Counted from the stretch's first letter, positions 47,400-58,645 are shown. The stretch: 64,000 nt of DNA from Chaetoceros tenuissimus (GCA_021927905.1 BLLK01000045.1:3038001-3102000); one strand, 5' to 3'. Notes: generated by a model not told the origin, from the letters alone. Made by a program: numbers and translations.

Positions 47400-48739
47400 C
47401 TACTTTTCCAACTCATTTGGATTCAGAGCTTTCTCAATATATGTCATCCACTTGTGAAAATCCAAAAACGACTGTGAGCTCTTTCCCAATGGATTAATGG
47501 GAGTTGCATCATTCACTTTTGGAATTTCATGAAGTGGTAAATGATCCTCGTAGACTATTTGTGTTTCATGCTTTGCCAATTTCAAGTCGTGTTTGGTTGC
47601 AATACGACGAAAAGGTTCAGCTTCAGGTGTAATGGATGGTGCCATGAATGCTTCGTCGATATTCTTGTCAAAGCATTTGCTCAAGTGACTTCTCATGTTT
47701 TCTACTTCATCTTCAGCACTGATTTGATCGCGCATCATGGATAGGATAATATCAGGCTTTGGTCTAGAAAAGAACACATGCTGTCTGGTAGGTACCCATA
47801 GGAATGAAAAGTATCCATCAAACATGATGAGGTTACCCTGAAGTAAATCACCAGAAAGTGTATCTGGTGCACTCTTGGTGAGTGTATCACGAATTTGTCC
47901 AGAGTATCTTTCGAGCTTGTCTACTCCCCATTTGGATGCTTCAGAGCTATTCAAGTTGATTGGCTTGAGGTTTCTATCTTTAGCACCGTTTGATGCTGGT
48001 GGGGATAAATCAGCTTCGAAAAATAGTTGATCTGGCTGATTCAATCGATGACCAATGATGGTATCCCCAGTATATGTCACATTTACTAATTCAGATCCAT
48101 GTCCAAAGCTAGAGTGAAAGGAAAAGGTGAGAAACCGAATATAATCATTTCAAAATAAAAATAGCAGGATGGTTCCTTCTACTTCCTTCTGCCTATCTTT
48201 ACTTACTTTGCAACCCATAGGCCATCTAGATTCAGCCTAGCAATATTTGCTCTAGCTTCTCTCGCAACCTTGTTATATTTTGATAGAATGTCGTACTTCT
48301 TTCGTGAATTGTACTGATTACTCTCTGCAATTCTCTTGAGTGCACTTTTATAAACCAACTCTGGATCCTTTTTCTCAGCTTCTTCAATTGATTTCTGAAG
48401 TGAGACGACTCTCATGAGATCATCTGTAGCAAGAGATAGCTGTAAATTCTGTTTCATTTGCTGAATGTCTGCACGAAGTTCTTTGAGATCGTTACCTGTG
48501 AGATACTTGTTTTCTGGACTGGATGATTCGAATGATTCTTCACATTCAAACTCGAGTGCATTGTACCATGTTTCGTCATTGCTTTCCGTGTAGAATAAAG
48601 TCGATGAGGATGGCGTGACAGGCGAATTCTGGTTTGATGGCACTGTTGATGCCCTTCTAGACAATCGACTGTTTGAAACGAAACAGGAAGCTCTGGTGGT
48701 CAACAAAGCCAAAAGGATAACGCTCTTTATTTGATGCAT
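47400..48739 (-). CDS. Plastid-targeted protein with UVR-like helical region, 413 aa
   Basis: Two exons (48739..48207, 48108..47400) joined by a 98-bp intron (GTAAGT...CTCTAG) so that GLWVA-N-FGHGSELVNVTYTGD reads through. N-terminus MHQIKSVILLALLTTRASCFVSN is a signal peptide with a C-F context compatible with plastid import. Residues ~80-125 (NDLKELRADIQQMKQNLQLS and on to SLQKSIEEAEKKDPE) form a helical hairpin like UVR motifs. GLWVANFGHGSELVNVTYTG resembles the 'GLYVGxYGPHGxE' module seen with F-box and Executer-type plastid proteins. The rest (LSGDLLQGNLIMFDGYFSFLW) is unassigned. A plastid regulatory protein is my best guess. Confidence 0.7.
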
Positions 48740-50397
48740 GATTCTAAAGTATCTTTTTTAATGAAAAGAGGAGTGTTAGTGATGCGTTGAGAAGAGGGTG
48801 AAAGTAAGAGACATGTATTGAGTTCGCAGTGTTTTGATGTTTTGATTCCATTACACATCGTCTCTTGTGTGGAATGAGAATTTCTCACTCGAACATTCCA
48901 TTTCATTCCTAGCAACACGTGGTCAAACGAAAGATGGGACTAAAATCAATAGAAACAAAAAGGGGAAGAGAAGAATAAGGGAAGTAGCTAGTGAAAGCAT
49001 TGGTTGCTTTAGATGAACTTTTAATATTTTGAACAGCAGTCAAGGATAAAGTACATTTATGTATAGTGTTTAGGTATAAATATATAAACTACTAAACACC
49101 AAGTAATACATGGCAGCTATATTCATTCGAAACAATATCGACAAAACTAAAATTCACTTCAATATACTCATAACGGGGGACTTAATGTCTGCCACATCAT
49201 ATACTCGAAAAATTGATCATCGGGACCTCTTCCCATACATTTTTCAAGTGCTTTGTTAGGTTTGCAAAGCCATGGCAGGAGAATCCGGCTGTGTCTAAAA
49301 AGATACAGCCTAGAGTACTTTCAAATACTCGAAAATTCTCTTTTGATCTCTCACGAAATCAATGGTGTGTAGCCATGTGCATTTACAAGATATTTGATGA
49401 TTTCATTCCAAAAAGAAGGAAACATCAACTTCACCATACTCTTGCGGTGCCTTGGTTATTAACATGGCAAATTTACAAAAATCATACAAGGTAGATGATA
49501 TAGCTAATATGAAATTGAATAAGTCCCAAATTGCTGAAAACACACTGTTTGCAGCTGCTTTGAAACTAGTTGAATATCATATTCAACTCAGTATCACACA
49601 AGAAACAATAACAATAGATACCTATGTCAAAATAAAAAATGTGAGCATAACCCTCTAAGATGCGTTGGGTAGAAAAAAAGTCCAAACATCAACTCTCGGG
49701 ATGCAAGTGCCGAAATACCAAAGGTAGTCAAATCCAAAACGGACATGACAAAAACAGACAATGAAATTATCTGGCTGGTAATTCAGTGATACTCTTCCAC
49801 GAATGTAACGAACAAGAGACATGGGACATGAACTCAAATCCTGACTAATTCATGGATACAAATAACAGACATGTACGTAAACAAAGACAATATTCATGTA
49901 CTCTTGACTCACCAAACTAGCAAACAACTCAAAGATGCAACTTGAATTCGAGTGAACTCTAGAAATGACTAGAATTCATGCGAGCTCAGTGAGCATCATA
50001 GATATCAAAACTGTCTGCAAAACCCCGTGAATCTGTCAATCATGAGCAGGAACTGAAAGATTGTCTGGGAGCAGAGGTATGCTATTGCGCAACTTGTTCA
50101 ATCTCATTCACATCGCTTTCAATGCATTTCTGCGCCAAAATTGATGAGAAAGAGATTTGATGAATACTTCTTAGACATGGTTCAAGCCTTGCGAAATAGA
50201 CATCAAGATACGCTTGTTGACAACCTATTCACATCAACTGCATTCTACATTCAATCTGATCTTGATGAACCTTGTCAAATGCGAGAAAGTTCATCAGATC
50301 GCATTGAATGTGCGCATTCTATTCATTTTTACTATTGAATTATCATTTCCATCTATACTCTAGCTAGAAGTCTAAATCAAATTGAAATTGTGAAATA
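48740..50397. other. 1.65 kb gene-poor stretch
   Basis: No gene I can support. Two weak plus frames exist: one from ~49452 (MANLQKSYKVDDIANM..., ~64 aa, ends 49658) and one from 50144 (MRKRFDEYFLDMVQALRNRH..., 64 aa, ends 50338). The second lies just before the orphan gene at 50398 and might be an upstream exon, but I found no convincing splice pair. A 19-bp palindrome (GTTGAATAT-C-ATATTCAAC) sits near 49568. Confidence 0.4.
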
Positions 50398-51343
50398 ATG
50401 AAGAAAGAAGCTTGCAGCATCTTAATCTTCATCTACCAAACAAAAAGGAAGGGATGGTCAGAAATGGAAAGACTATCCATGTTGGAGCGTAGGGATTACC
50501 GCGCTGCTTTTTGGATTGATGAAATTTTCAACATGGGACTCGATTTCCACTCCCCGCCAACAGCCGAGATGCACAACTTTTTACTTACGAGCGATGCTTA
50601 TCTACCTCAAGCATTTACCTATGAACTCACGAAACAACACTTCAAAAACCAAGTAGATTTATTCATCAGTAAGCTAATCATCAAGAAAAAGTATGGACAT
50701 TCCAACAAATATTCGATTTCCAGAAGAAGGAATCCAGGAGATACGAAAGTTTGCACATAAATCGACATCTCCAAGAAGCACTACTGATTTCATGTCCAAC
50801 GATACAGACGATGACATCAATGATTTGGTCATTTCCTTTTTGGCAAGGATACTTCATCTCTCAGTCACCATTATGCAACATGAATACTTTATGGAGATGG
50901 ATCAGAGACATGTGAAGTATGCATTGGATGTCTACATGGAAAGCGATGAAAGTCCTCTAGAAACTTCAAGTAATGCTTTGTTAGGACACGAAAAAGACTC
51001 TAATGAAGTCGAGGATCCAACCTATCAAACATGCGACAAAGATAATTCTCATGACGAAGGAATTGACGAAGAAGACCTTTGGGAATGTGATGAAGATGAT
51101 TCTGATGACGAAGAATTTGACGAAGAAGTCCGCCTTATTACCTTGCCTGATGAATCTGGAAAAAACTTTTATAAAGAGTACAAACCTCTTGATAAAGAAA
51201 TTAGATTATCAAATGAAGAGTTTAAGAATTCTGTCATCAAAAAGTTGTCGTACGAAATAGGGTATTATATGGACATTGAACAAGATGTGATTACCGTGTT
51301 GAAGGAGGCATGCTATGCTTTCGCGGTAAATAGACTGCTTTAG
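50398..51343 (+). CDS. Orphan acidic protein, 296 aa, faint histone-fold resemblance
   Basis: Two exons proposed: 50398..50668 and 50724..51343, joined by a 55-bp intron (GTAAGC...TTCCAG, phase 1), giving QVDLFI-K-EEGIQEIRKFA. The start could also be the ATG at 50464 (MERLSMLERRDYRAAFWIDE). The segment INDLVISFLARILHLSVTIM followed by MDQRHVKYALDVYM looks like helix 2, loop and helix 3 of a histone fold. The C-terminal FKNSVIKKLSYEIGYYMDIE, VITVLKEACYAFAVNRLL recalls the first half of an H3 fold. Between them lies an Asp/Glu-rich linker (DEEDLWECDEDDSDDEEFDEE). The resemblance is by eye and weak. A decayed copy of the 3' end lies downstream. Confidence 0.5.
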
Positions 51344-51402
51344 AACCAGTTTAATTACAAAGAATGTATGTTACTACAAACTATATAAATAAAACATATT
51401 GT

Positions 51403-51439
51403 CGAAGCCATGTTGAATCTTTCACCTTTCCTATGCTAT
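51403..51439. repeat. Displaced copy of the phosphatase 3' end (37 bp)
   Basis: 51403..51439 matches 53535..53571 at 36 of 37 positions, in the same orientation, with weaker similarity a few bases further left. The second site is the last codons of the purple acid phosphatase gene (SGK-type tail ending STWLRK). A fragment of that gene end was therefore copied ~2.1 kb away. Confidence 0.8.
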
Positions 51440-51454
51440 AGATTTCTGTTGTAC

Positions 51455-51550
51455 TAAAGTTGTCAGAAGAAAAAGAATATATATTGATATGGAACAAGAT
51501 GTGATTACCTAGTTGAAGGAGTCTTGCTCTTCGTTTGCAGTATAGAGAAC
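51455..51550 (+). pseudogene. Decayed tandem copy of the 3' end of the orphan gene at 50398
   Basis: AAAGTTGTC and then, at about 51480-51545, a near copy of the 51268-51335 coding sequence (shared core GAACAAGATGTGATTACC; GTTGAAGGAG; TTTGCAGTA/TTTCGCGGTA). Stops interrupt it, so it is not coding. Offset is ~210 bp, with the phosphatase fragment in between. Confidence 0.7.
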
Positions 51551-52050
51551 CAAAACCTTTTTGCGATATGAATATGAATGCTAAAAGAGAATCTCAGCAA
51601 TGCCAAATTGAGATGAAAAATTATGTTAAGCATGTGTTTCTTTTTTAAAAGTAAGGTTTAAAAATATACGAGTACATCATTGAAAAAAAGTTATCTTGAT
51701 TGAGTGAAAAATCAGTAGTGTTTTCAAGAGGAACTACTCATAATAGCATGTAACATATTGAACCAAAGCGATTTGGTATATTTTACTTCCAGGCACTTGC
51801 ATCTTCGAAAGTTAATCGATTAGGTAATTCAGATTGCTGATACCGTTTTTATCTCCATTCTTTTGTGGACGTTTCTCACAGTATGTCTTTCGTGAAGGAA
51901 ATGAAATTCACATATAGAAATAAAATCCCTCAAAAGCACCTCAGTTTCTTTGATAGTACTCGTACACCTCAAATTTCTATTTAGCTCATGACATGATCAA
52001 GGAATTTCATTTTTTAAGACAAAGATTACATATCCTTTTTGTTCAAAATA
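51551..52050. other. Intergenic region with two TACGAGTA octamers
   Basis: About 500 bp between the decayed copy and the 3' end of the glycosyltransferase-like gene. Contains TACGAGTA at 51667..51674 and its reverse at 51957..51964. No gene seen. Confidence 0.35.
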
Positions 52051-53199
52051 TTATGCTGTGATCTGACTCTCCCATTGCTCAAAACGCTTCTTCATTGGTT
52101 CACATACTTCAAGCTTTGGTTCAGGAATCATGTTATTCAAATGTGCTGCAGCGTTGAAAGTGCTGAATTTGTCCCAACCCTCTTGCGAAATATGTTCCAA
52201 CCCCAACTCCTTACAAGGATTGAATCCTACTTCTTCATCATGGTAATTGTTCACAATAGTCTGACGAATCTCAGTTATGTTGAGACCACGGGTATATTCA
52301 CGATGAGCTTCGTTGATACCTCCAACATATGGTATATACAATACAGAACTCTTCATACATGTTTGCATGACACAGAACAAGGCAGCCTGGCTCGTCCATT
52401 CGCTTCCCCCCTCTCGAATAGTAGCGTATGGAAGAAGATAAGGAACGTGTTCTCTCTTGAAAGCAGCAAACATGGCATCAGCATTTGACACTCCCACAAA
52501 GCCTGGTGGGCCGGAGTTTGATCTTGCCAGTGCTACAGTAGAAACTTTCTCAGGTACTTGATCACTACTGATAAAATTGAAGATTTTTTGCCAGCACTTT
52601 CCTTTCCCAAGAAGCTGCTTCATAGGTTCTCCACCTTCGCACCGAGGTGAAACGTCATCGTCAAGAAAAATCCAGTAGTCATATTTTTTCTTTCTTTTTC
52701 TTTCTTTACGCACTGCCTGTGCCGCCAAGAGATTTCTTCCTTGAGTCCATGTTGTACCTGGGATGAATACGGTTTCCTCACAGAAAATGCCATGTTCATT
52801 TTCACAATTATTGATAGGAATCTCTTCATCAAATGATCCATATAAGAGAGAAATCGACCCCTTAAGTTTTGCAATCCTTTTCTTCCACATGGGATGAGAC
52901 TTTGCCTCTCCCATTACAATTACAAGGATGTCGACGTTCTGCACTGGATGTGGAACATGGCCACTATTACTATTAAGCCTGATTTTGCTTTCCGCGGTGA
53001 AATGTACTTCTGAAAACCCAGAGTTCAAGGTACTATCATTCTCTTTAATTGTAGAACTTTGTACTGCCACTCTATTAAAAGTAGATGGAGTTGCACCAGA
53101 ATACCAGACCGTCGTGCCGATAAATAGTACTAGTGGAGCCAGAACCAAAATGATCAATTTGAATGAGCCATGAATGCGAGTGGGAATAAAGTCTCTCAT
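52051..53199 (-). CDS. Golgi-type II membrane protein, putative glycosyltransferase (GT-A-like)
   Basis: 382 aa. Short cytoplasmic N-terminus (MRDFIPTRIHGSFK), one signal-anchor helix (LIILVLAPLVLFIGTTVWY, ~15-33), a Ser/Thr stem (~35-85) and a lumenal catalytic-type domain. This has VDILVIVMGEAKS (first beta strand), GTTWTQGRNLLAAQA, and YDYWIFLDDDVSPRC, where the D-D-D is the likely metal/sugar-nucleotide DxD motif, then SEWTSQAALFCVMQ and HLNNMIPEPK. This matches a stramenopile-expanded family of uncharacterised Golgi proteins. Sugar and acceptor unknown. Single exon. Confidence 0.72.
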   Translation of the reverse strand: MRDFIPTRIHGSFKLIILVLAPLVLFIGTTVWYSGATPSTFNRVAVQSSTIKENDSTLNSGFSEVHFTAESKIRLNSNSGHVPHPVQNVDILVIVMGEAKSHPMWKKRIAKLKGSISLLYGSFDEEIPINNCENEHGIFCEETVFIPGTTWTQGRNLLAAQAVRKERKRKKKYDYWIFLDDDVSPRCEGGEPMKQLLGKGKCWQKIFNFISSDQVPEKVSTVALARSNSGPPGFVGVSNADAMFAAFKREHVPYLLPYATIREGGSEWTSQAALFCVMQTCMKSSVLYIPYVGGINEAHREYTRGLNITEIRQTIVNNYHDEEVGFNPCKELGLEHISQEGWDKFSTFNAAAHLNNMIPEPKLEVCEPMKKRFEQWESQITA

Positions 53200-53527
53200 A
53201 CTGCATGAAGAGATTACGTGCGTGGTAAGTCAACTTGTATGTAGTTTGAAACAACAGACCAGAGAATTAATATGAAACAAACGGTTCAGCCATACATAAC
53301 AACATAACGAACATTTGGACATTTTTGGATTTGTGGCGTAAATCTGTCATCTGCTCGTGCTAAATTACATTTAAATATGATCGTGATCAGCTCATTCTTA
53401 CATAAAACAAAAAATTTAATTTCATTTGAACTAAATGCGCTGAAAAATATAGACCAGAAGGGTTTGTAGATGATTGACATTTATGAAATCCCTCTCTTTT
53501 ACCATAAACTAAATTTTTAGTAGAATC
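53200..53527. other. Intergenic region upstream of the glycosyltransferase-like gene
   Basis: About 330 bp; nothing recognised. Confidence 0.35.
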
Positions 53528-55660
53528 CTATTTTCGAAGCCATGTTGAATCTTTCACCTTTCCTGTGCTATCTGCAACGAACTCAAATTTCAACGCAGTA
53601 GCATTTGCGATTGTGATTTTTCCATAGCCCCATTCCGCCACATAATAGTCAGCCCAAGGTCTTCTCAGCAATGGGAAGTCGTCTAGTTCAGCTCCTGCTG
53701 TACCTACTGTGATGTGAGTCAAACCACCATTGTTGCATTTTTCTTTGTAAAGGCCTTTGCAGCTTCTAAAATATGCATGATAATGTCCAGACAAGAACAG
53801 ATCGACTTTATACTTTTGTAATAGTTCTTCAAATTCTTCTCTCATATGTTGACCAACTATAGCATCTTTTGGTTTATCTTCAATCATATACATTGGTCGA
53901 TGAGTTTCAATGATTACCCATGGAATGAAACTTCTGTCAACTGAAGCTAAATCTGTTTCCAACCATTTGTATTGTCTTGAACCTGGAGATAAATCATGTT
54001 CACCACTTAGAACAATCGTATGTACGAGTCCTACATCGTATGAATACCAAAATACACCATTTCCATTCCTAGGCTATAAATAGTCTCAGTAAATTCTTGA
54101 AGTGGAATCAAAACTAGATAAAGATTTGAGTCTACTTACCATTGTAAATCGTTTGGATACTGGTACGCCACATTCTCCAGCAGAGTCATCTTCAAAGTTC
54201 CCCCACTCAGGAGAGTATCCTCCTTCACTTTCAACGCCACTTGGGTCTTTGTATCTTCCTCCGCCTTCTCTATGATCGTATTCGTGATTACCAATACCAA
54301 TCATTAGTGGAACACTTGTTGAAAAGGTCGAAACTAAATCAAACCATGCATCCCATACATGAGCAGCTCCCATCGAATACGATAAGTCGCCAAAATGATG
54401 AACAGCTCTTACTTCATTTTCTACAACTTCTTTTTCTGTCATCTTTGCTATTCTTTGGCCGTCATCTACCTGTCCATATCCTTTCACTCCTTGATCAGCG
54501 TATACGATGTACGACAGTGGCTTATCATTATCGTTTGAACCAGGAAGAAGTGGGCTGACAAATGAATATACTTTTGACCATATGTAATCCTCGGAGAAAT
54601 CTGTGACATCATACCTTTCATCTTTATCAACAAGTCCAACTTTATAGTAATACCTTGTATTTGGTTCGAGATGATACATTCTCACAGTATGTAGTAATTT
54701 AGGCGAGGAGAACTTGCCAGGTTCTTCCAAGTTTGCAGGTGCACCGCATAAATCATCCGCAGTATATGTAGTTGTGACTCCAATATTATGATGTGATACA
54801 TCTTCATCAAAATCTTGTGTTTTACTATATTGCACTACAGGAACCATGTCCAAACCATCGGCATCCCCAGTCGAAAAGCTCACACGCATTTCGTCAGCTA
54901 ATCTTGTATGCGAAAGATGAATAGTAGTCGGTGTGAGAACACCATCTATAAGCTCCACTGGATCAGATTTAGCATGTAAATCATAGTCCAGACCATATTC
55001 CGTCTCATTTCTATGCCACAATCGAAATTCGCATGAATGTTCCTTCACTATAGGAAACTTTGGAATGACCCATGAGGTTTTCGCAGAAACATCAGTACGG
55101 TTGAGATAACTCATTGTAGCCTTTACTTGAGAAATAGATGCAGCATCTCGAAACATTTTGGGATTTGTTTCAGTGGAAGGGCAATACATGGCAAGAATAA
55201 TATCATCATCAGAGTAGTACTTGGAATGATCTTTAAAGGAAACAATCAACTCGTCATGAAAGGAGATGACATATTTGTTCAATTTCAATTTCTGTCCCTT
55301 TAGCTCTTGTGGCAAATCATGCTTCAAATCTTCAAAATTTGCATATTTCATTTCTTCGTAGACATTATTCTGTAAAGAATTTATATATTTTCCAGAAACA
55401 TCTCTCGCAGACAGTAATGTGGGAATAGAATGATTATGATGATGCTCTTCTGCTTCATCATGACTGAAGAGTGATCCCACTACACTGAAAAAAACGGTAA
55501 ATCCTAGTATTAGAGCGAGGTAAGTCATGTATTTCTTGGCCTTTAGGTATTGGATTTCTTTTTCTTGCTGCTCTCGAAGTTCTTCTGCCTCGGAATCTGC
55601 AGATAGCTGTCGCTTCATCCATCCTACCAACTCAGTGCGCTCTGTTGTCAGTTCTTCCAT
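53528..55660 (-). CDS. Membrane-anchored purple acid phosphatase-like metallophosphoesterase
   Basis: Two exons (55660..54140, 54073..53528) with a 66-bp intron (GTAAGT...TTATAG) give 688 aa. N-terminus is cytosolic and charged, followed by one membrane helix (YMTYLALILGFTVFFSVVGSLF, ~44-65), so type II. A fibronectin-like N-domain precedes the catalytic domain. The five PAP metal-binding blocks are visible: YADQG (where GDxG is usual), FGDLSYSMG, IGIGNHEYDH, VIIETHRPMY and LSGHYHAYFRSC. The DxG-Tyr/GDxxY/GNHE/VxxH/GHxH set defines a dinuclear Fe/Zn or Fe/Mn phosphomonoesterase; an extracytoplasmic phosphate-scavenging role is likely. A piece of its 3' end is duplicated at 51403. Confidence 0.92.
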
Positions 55661-55806
55661 TTTATTAAGTGCTTATTTTTAAGGATAAGTTTGGTTCTTC
55701 AGTGGTCAATCAATTTGTTTTATTTGAATGCAGGAAGCACGAGGAACATGGAAAAGAAAAAAGATACTTTTGACTTCACCTCTCATCTTTTGGCTGTCGA
55801 TGTGTT
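55661..55806. promoter_or_regulatory. Promoter side of the phosphatase gene
   Basis: Short 5' flank before the inverted-repeat element begins at 55807; the element therefore sits within ~150 bp of the phosphatase start. Confidence 0.4.
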
Positions 55807-56984
55807 ATCCCTTAATGGTAGAAGGGGAGTATAGTACCCTTCACACCCAATTTCTGAACACCCATTTCTCGTCAAAATAAGCTAGTATAGACTAAACCAA
55901 GACCACCATCGTTTTCCCCATACCTGTTTATGTAGGTAGGCATACTCAAACCTTACCATTTACTTGGATACTCATTCAGAAACGGGCACTTTTCAAAAAG
56001 TTTCGGACAAATTCTGAGGTCAGTACCCTTCACCTCCAAAACTAGATGACCAACGATAGCACTCAATAAATTCCTACAAAACAAATCAATGCACCAAGTG
56101 ACACACAAAATCTAAACATCACCACTACTACCGCAAATGTGCCTGAAATCGCTGCGATTGGAGGAGGTTCAGATAGTATTTTTAACCCGACAAGTGCGGC
56201 ATATCCCTCAAAATAGGCCAATTCTTCCGTAATGTTGACAAAAACCTAAATACCTCAACAATGTAATCAGATATGCATAAAGTACCAATCATAATCCTTT
56301 CCAAACATGCAAAATGATAGATTTGTATCAAAGTTTGGAGTTCTGAGGTCCTCTGGAAGATGTAATACATGATGACACAACAATCAACTTTTGCCTTCCG
56401 TAAAGCCCCGTACAAAAATGAAAAGTGCAATACTTATTCAAAACATCACCGATTTTCAAACCTATTGTTACCAACGATAAGGATACACATGAGATACATG
56501 TTAATGCTTTAGTTCTGGCAATATTGGTCGTTTTCATGGTTTTATGGCAGAAAAGGGGTCGGGGAATCTGTTTTGGATCATTCACCATCTTCACGAATGT
56601 AGAAATGAACAAAAAATGGTTGAAAATGAGCAATGGACACAACTAACATCTACTTTAATATGTAAATGAAGATATTCTCGAATATTTCTTTGTAGATATT
56701 CTTTTTCATCAAGAAATACAATGTACAAGGAATTCAATTGAAATGTGTCCAATGACGGTGGAAATGTCCGAAAAGGCCATTTTTCGCAGATAGCATTGTA
56801 TATTTCTCGCTCAATACAATATTGACAAGCTTGAAATTGTACACAATTAGCAATTAATATATGGAGAATGCAACGGTAGTGTTGAATTATTGAAAAAGAG
56901 TGAAATTTAGTAAGAATTCATAGCGTTCATGTTTTACGGTGTGAAGGGTACTATTGTACCCTTATTTCCCTACCATTAAGGGAT
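55807..56984. mobile_element. Non-autonomous DNA transposon-like element with ~45-bp terminal inverted repeats
   Basis: Left end 55807..55848 (ATCCCTTAATGGTAG ... TAGTACCCTTCACACC) is the imperfect reverse complement of 56939..56984 (GGTGTGAAGGGTACTA ... CTACCATTAAGGGAT): the outer 15 and inner 16 bases match perfectly with a variable centre. The element is 1178 bp. Flanks ATGTGTT (55800..55806) and ATGCGTT (56985..56991) match 6 of 7, a possible target-site duplication. The AGTACCCTTCAC core occurs a third time inside (56022..56033), like subterminal transposase-binding sites. Internal frames (56182-56642, both strands) show no transposase. Family not assigned; a 7-8 bp duplication would suit hAT or related groups. 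Confidence 0.72.
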
Positions 56985-57208
56985 ATGCGTTTGAAAGATT
57001 TTTGGTTTCGGTAGGATCTTATTGGTCGGACTACGGACGACGACAATGAAGGCGAAAATGACGTCGCATTCGCATTCAACTCTCTCTTCCAATTTATTTT
57101 TGAAATTGCAAAGTTGGTAACTTGATGCTAACATAACCAGAAGATACCGGAAATCAATCTTAGCACTAGTTTATATAAAGTATTTATTGTGTGAAAGAAG
57201 ATATCAAG

Positions 57209-58168
57209 ATGTCTCTGGCATTAGTAGGAAACATTGCACATCTCTGCAACATTAGCCTTGTTTTCATGTATGCAAGAGCCATGTGGAAATACGGAGAGAA
57301 AGATGGAACGCCTTTTGATGAACGTTGGTTAGAAGAAGGTTTCTGTAGAGCTCAAGACACATTTGTAGAAGAGATGCATTTGGATAGTGGTCTGGTCATG
57401 TCAGTCATTGCATTTCCTTTCATGTCTTTTCTTTATTGGAAGCACTCGAAATCTGCTTCTAGTTTCTTTAAGCAGGATACAGAACCAAATGAAGAAACCG
57501 ATACCGATGAGAGCGACAGTGATGAAGGCGATAACGATAAAGCTGATTCTCCTTCCGAGTTTGTCGAAGATGAAGAGGAGACAAAGGATGCAGCACTTCA
57601 GTATGCAACCAATGCAATGTTTGGAGTTGTCGGACATGCCATAGGTCACTTTATAATTTTTGAAGCACTCAAGAGTGAAATATATCCTGATGGAAGTATG
57701 AAAGCAATTGACGATCTCAGAAATGACTCCATCGGTCTAATGTTTAGAAAGATTGGTCCTGGTTACTTTTTATTTTGGTTTCCTCTTTTGAAGTCATATA
57801 TGCAGAATACAAACTGGGCCATAGTTTTATTACTGGCAAAGTTTGTTCTATTTGGATCTCTTCAGATTCCAATCAAATTTGGTTTTGCATATGCACAATG
57901 CTGCTTTTTCCTTTGCTTTAGTATCGATCAGTTGGTTTCAACTTCGAAGGAAAATAAAGGATTGGCATTTGCACTTTATCCCATCACCACGGTAATACCA
58001 AGCATCTTAATCTCTTGGGTCGAAGCTACTTCCTGCTCTACTTCAGATATTATGCGATCGTATGGACATGTGGTTTACGATGCTTTTATGGCTTTGTCGT
58101 ATCCTCTTTTCTATGTGATGTGTACAGTCATTGAGAAGAGAAAGATGGAAAAATCAAAGATAGACTGA
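57209..58168 (+). CDS. Multi-pass membrane protein of unknown function, 319 aa
   Basis: Start at ATG 57209 (MSLALVGNIAHLCNISLVFMY); the frame's upstream codon is GTG. Hydrophobic segments: ~1-22, a second near VMSVIAFPFMSFLYW, then an acidic cytosolic-type loop (NEETDTDESDSDEGDNDKAD), then about five or six more (MFGVVGHAIGHFIIFEAL, GYFLFWFPLL, WAIVLLLAKFVLFGSL, YAQCCFFLCFSIDQLV, GLAFALYPITTVIPSILISW, FMALSYPLFYVMC). Two His in HAIGHF. Basic C-terminus (EKRKMEKSKID). No family recognised; looks like a conserved integral membrane protein. Confidence 0.72.
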   Translation: MSLALVGNIAHLCNISLVFMYARAMWKYGEKDGTPFDERWLEEGFCRAQDTFVEEMHLDSGLVMSVIAFPFMSFLYWKHSKSASSFFKQDTEPNEETDTDESDSDEGDNDKADSPSEFVEDEEETKDAALQYATNAMFGVVGHAIGHFIIFEALKSEIYPDGSMKAIDDLRNDSIGLMFRKIGPGYFLFWFPLLKSYMQNTNWAIVLLLAKFVLFGSLQIPIKFGFAYAQCCFFLCFSIDQLVSTSKENKGLAFALYPITTVIPSILISWVEATSCSTSDIMRSYGHVVYDAFMALSYPLFYVMCTVIEKRKMEKSKID

Positions 58169-58645
58169 GGGACTATGCGAAAAAAGTATTTTAAAATAAG
58201 GATACATGTAATGTAGAGGCTGTACAAGTATTGAGAGTGTGATACAACATAATTGGTAGTGATTTCGACAGAAGACATTTTATTGCATAAATTGATTACA
58301 ACGCTTTCTCGGACAGGATAGCGTGTAGAGAGAAGCAACAGATTTAAGAAAAATTAATATATAAATAGTATAAAGTGATTTCACTGGCAACTGCAATTAG
58401 CTTGCTTTTTTTTTTAACGTAGAGTGTTACGTTTTGGAGAGGGATTTTTCTTTATTGTATTTGGCTTTGTGAGGAAACTTATTTCCGTTATATTTTATTA
58501 CCGATAATATAACCGATAATGCGTGGCCGTCCATCTCATCGTTTCTTTTCTTTTTGATAACAAAACATAGCAAGAACTTATTCACTAAAGCCTTTCTCAA
58601 CAACACTGATTGCAGTATTACTATCTATTTCGAATTAATTCAAGC
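58169..58645. promoter_or_regulatory. Upstream region of COQ5
   Basis: About 480 bp between the membrane-protein stop and the COQ5 ATG. The imperfect ATTACCGATAATATAACCGATAAT (short tandem ACCGATAAT, ~58499-58520) is the only notable feature. Confidence 0.4.

Noticed and set aside
49215-49658. Two overlapping plus frames (~49213-49494, 49452-49658)
   Set aside because: The first begins at TTG, neither shows domains, and no splice pair joins them to a longer gene.
56182-56646. Small frames on both strands inside the TIR element as a transposase
   Set aside because: No DDE/D or zinc-finger motifs; too short. The element is treated as non-autonomous.
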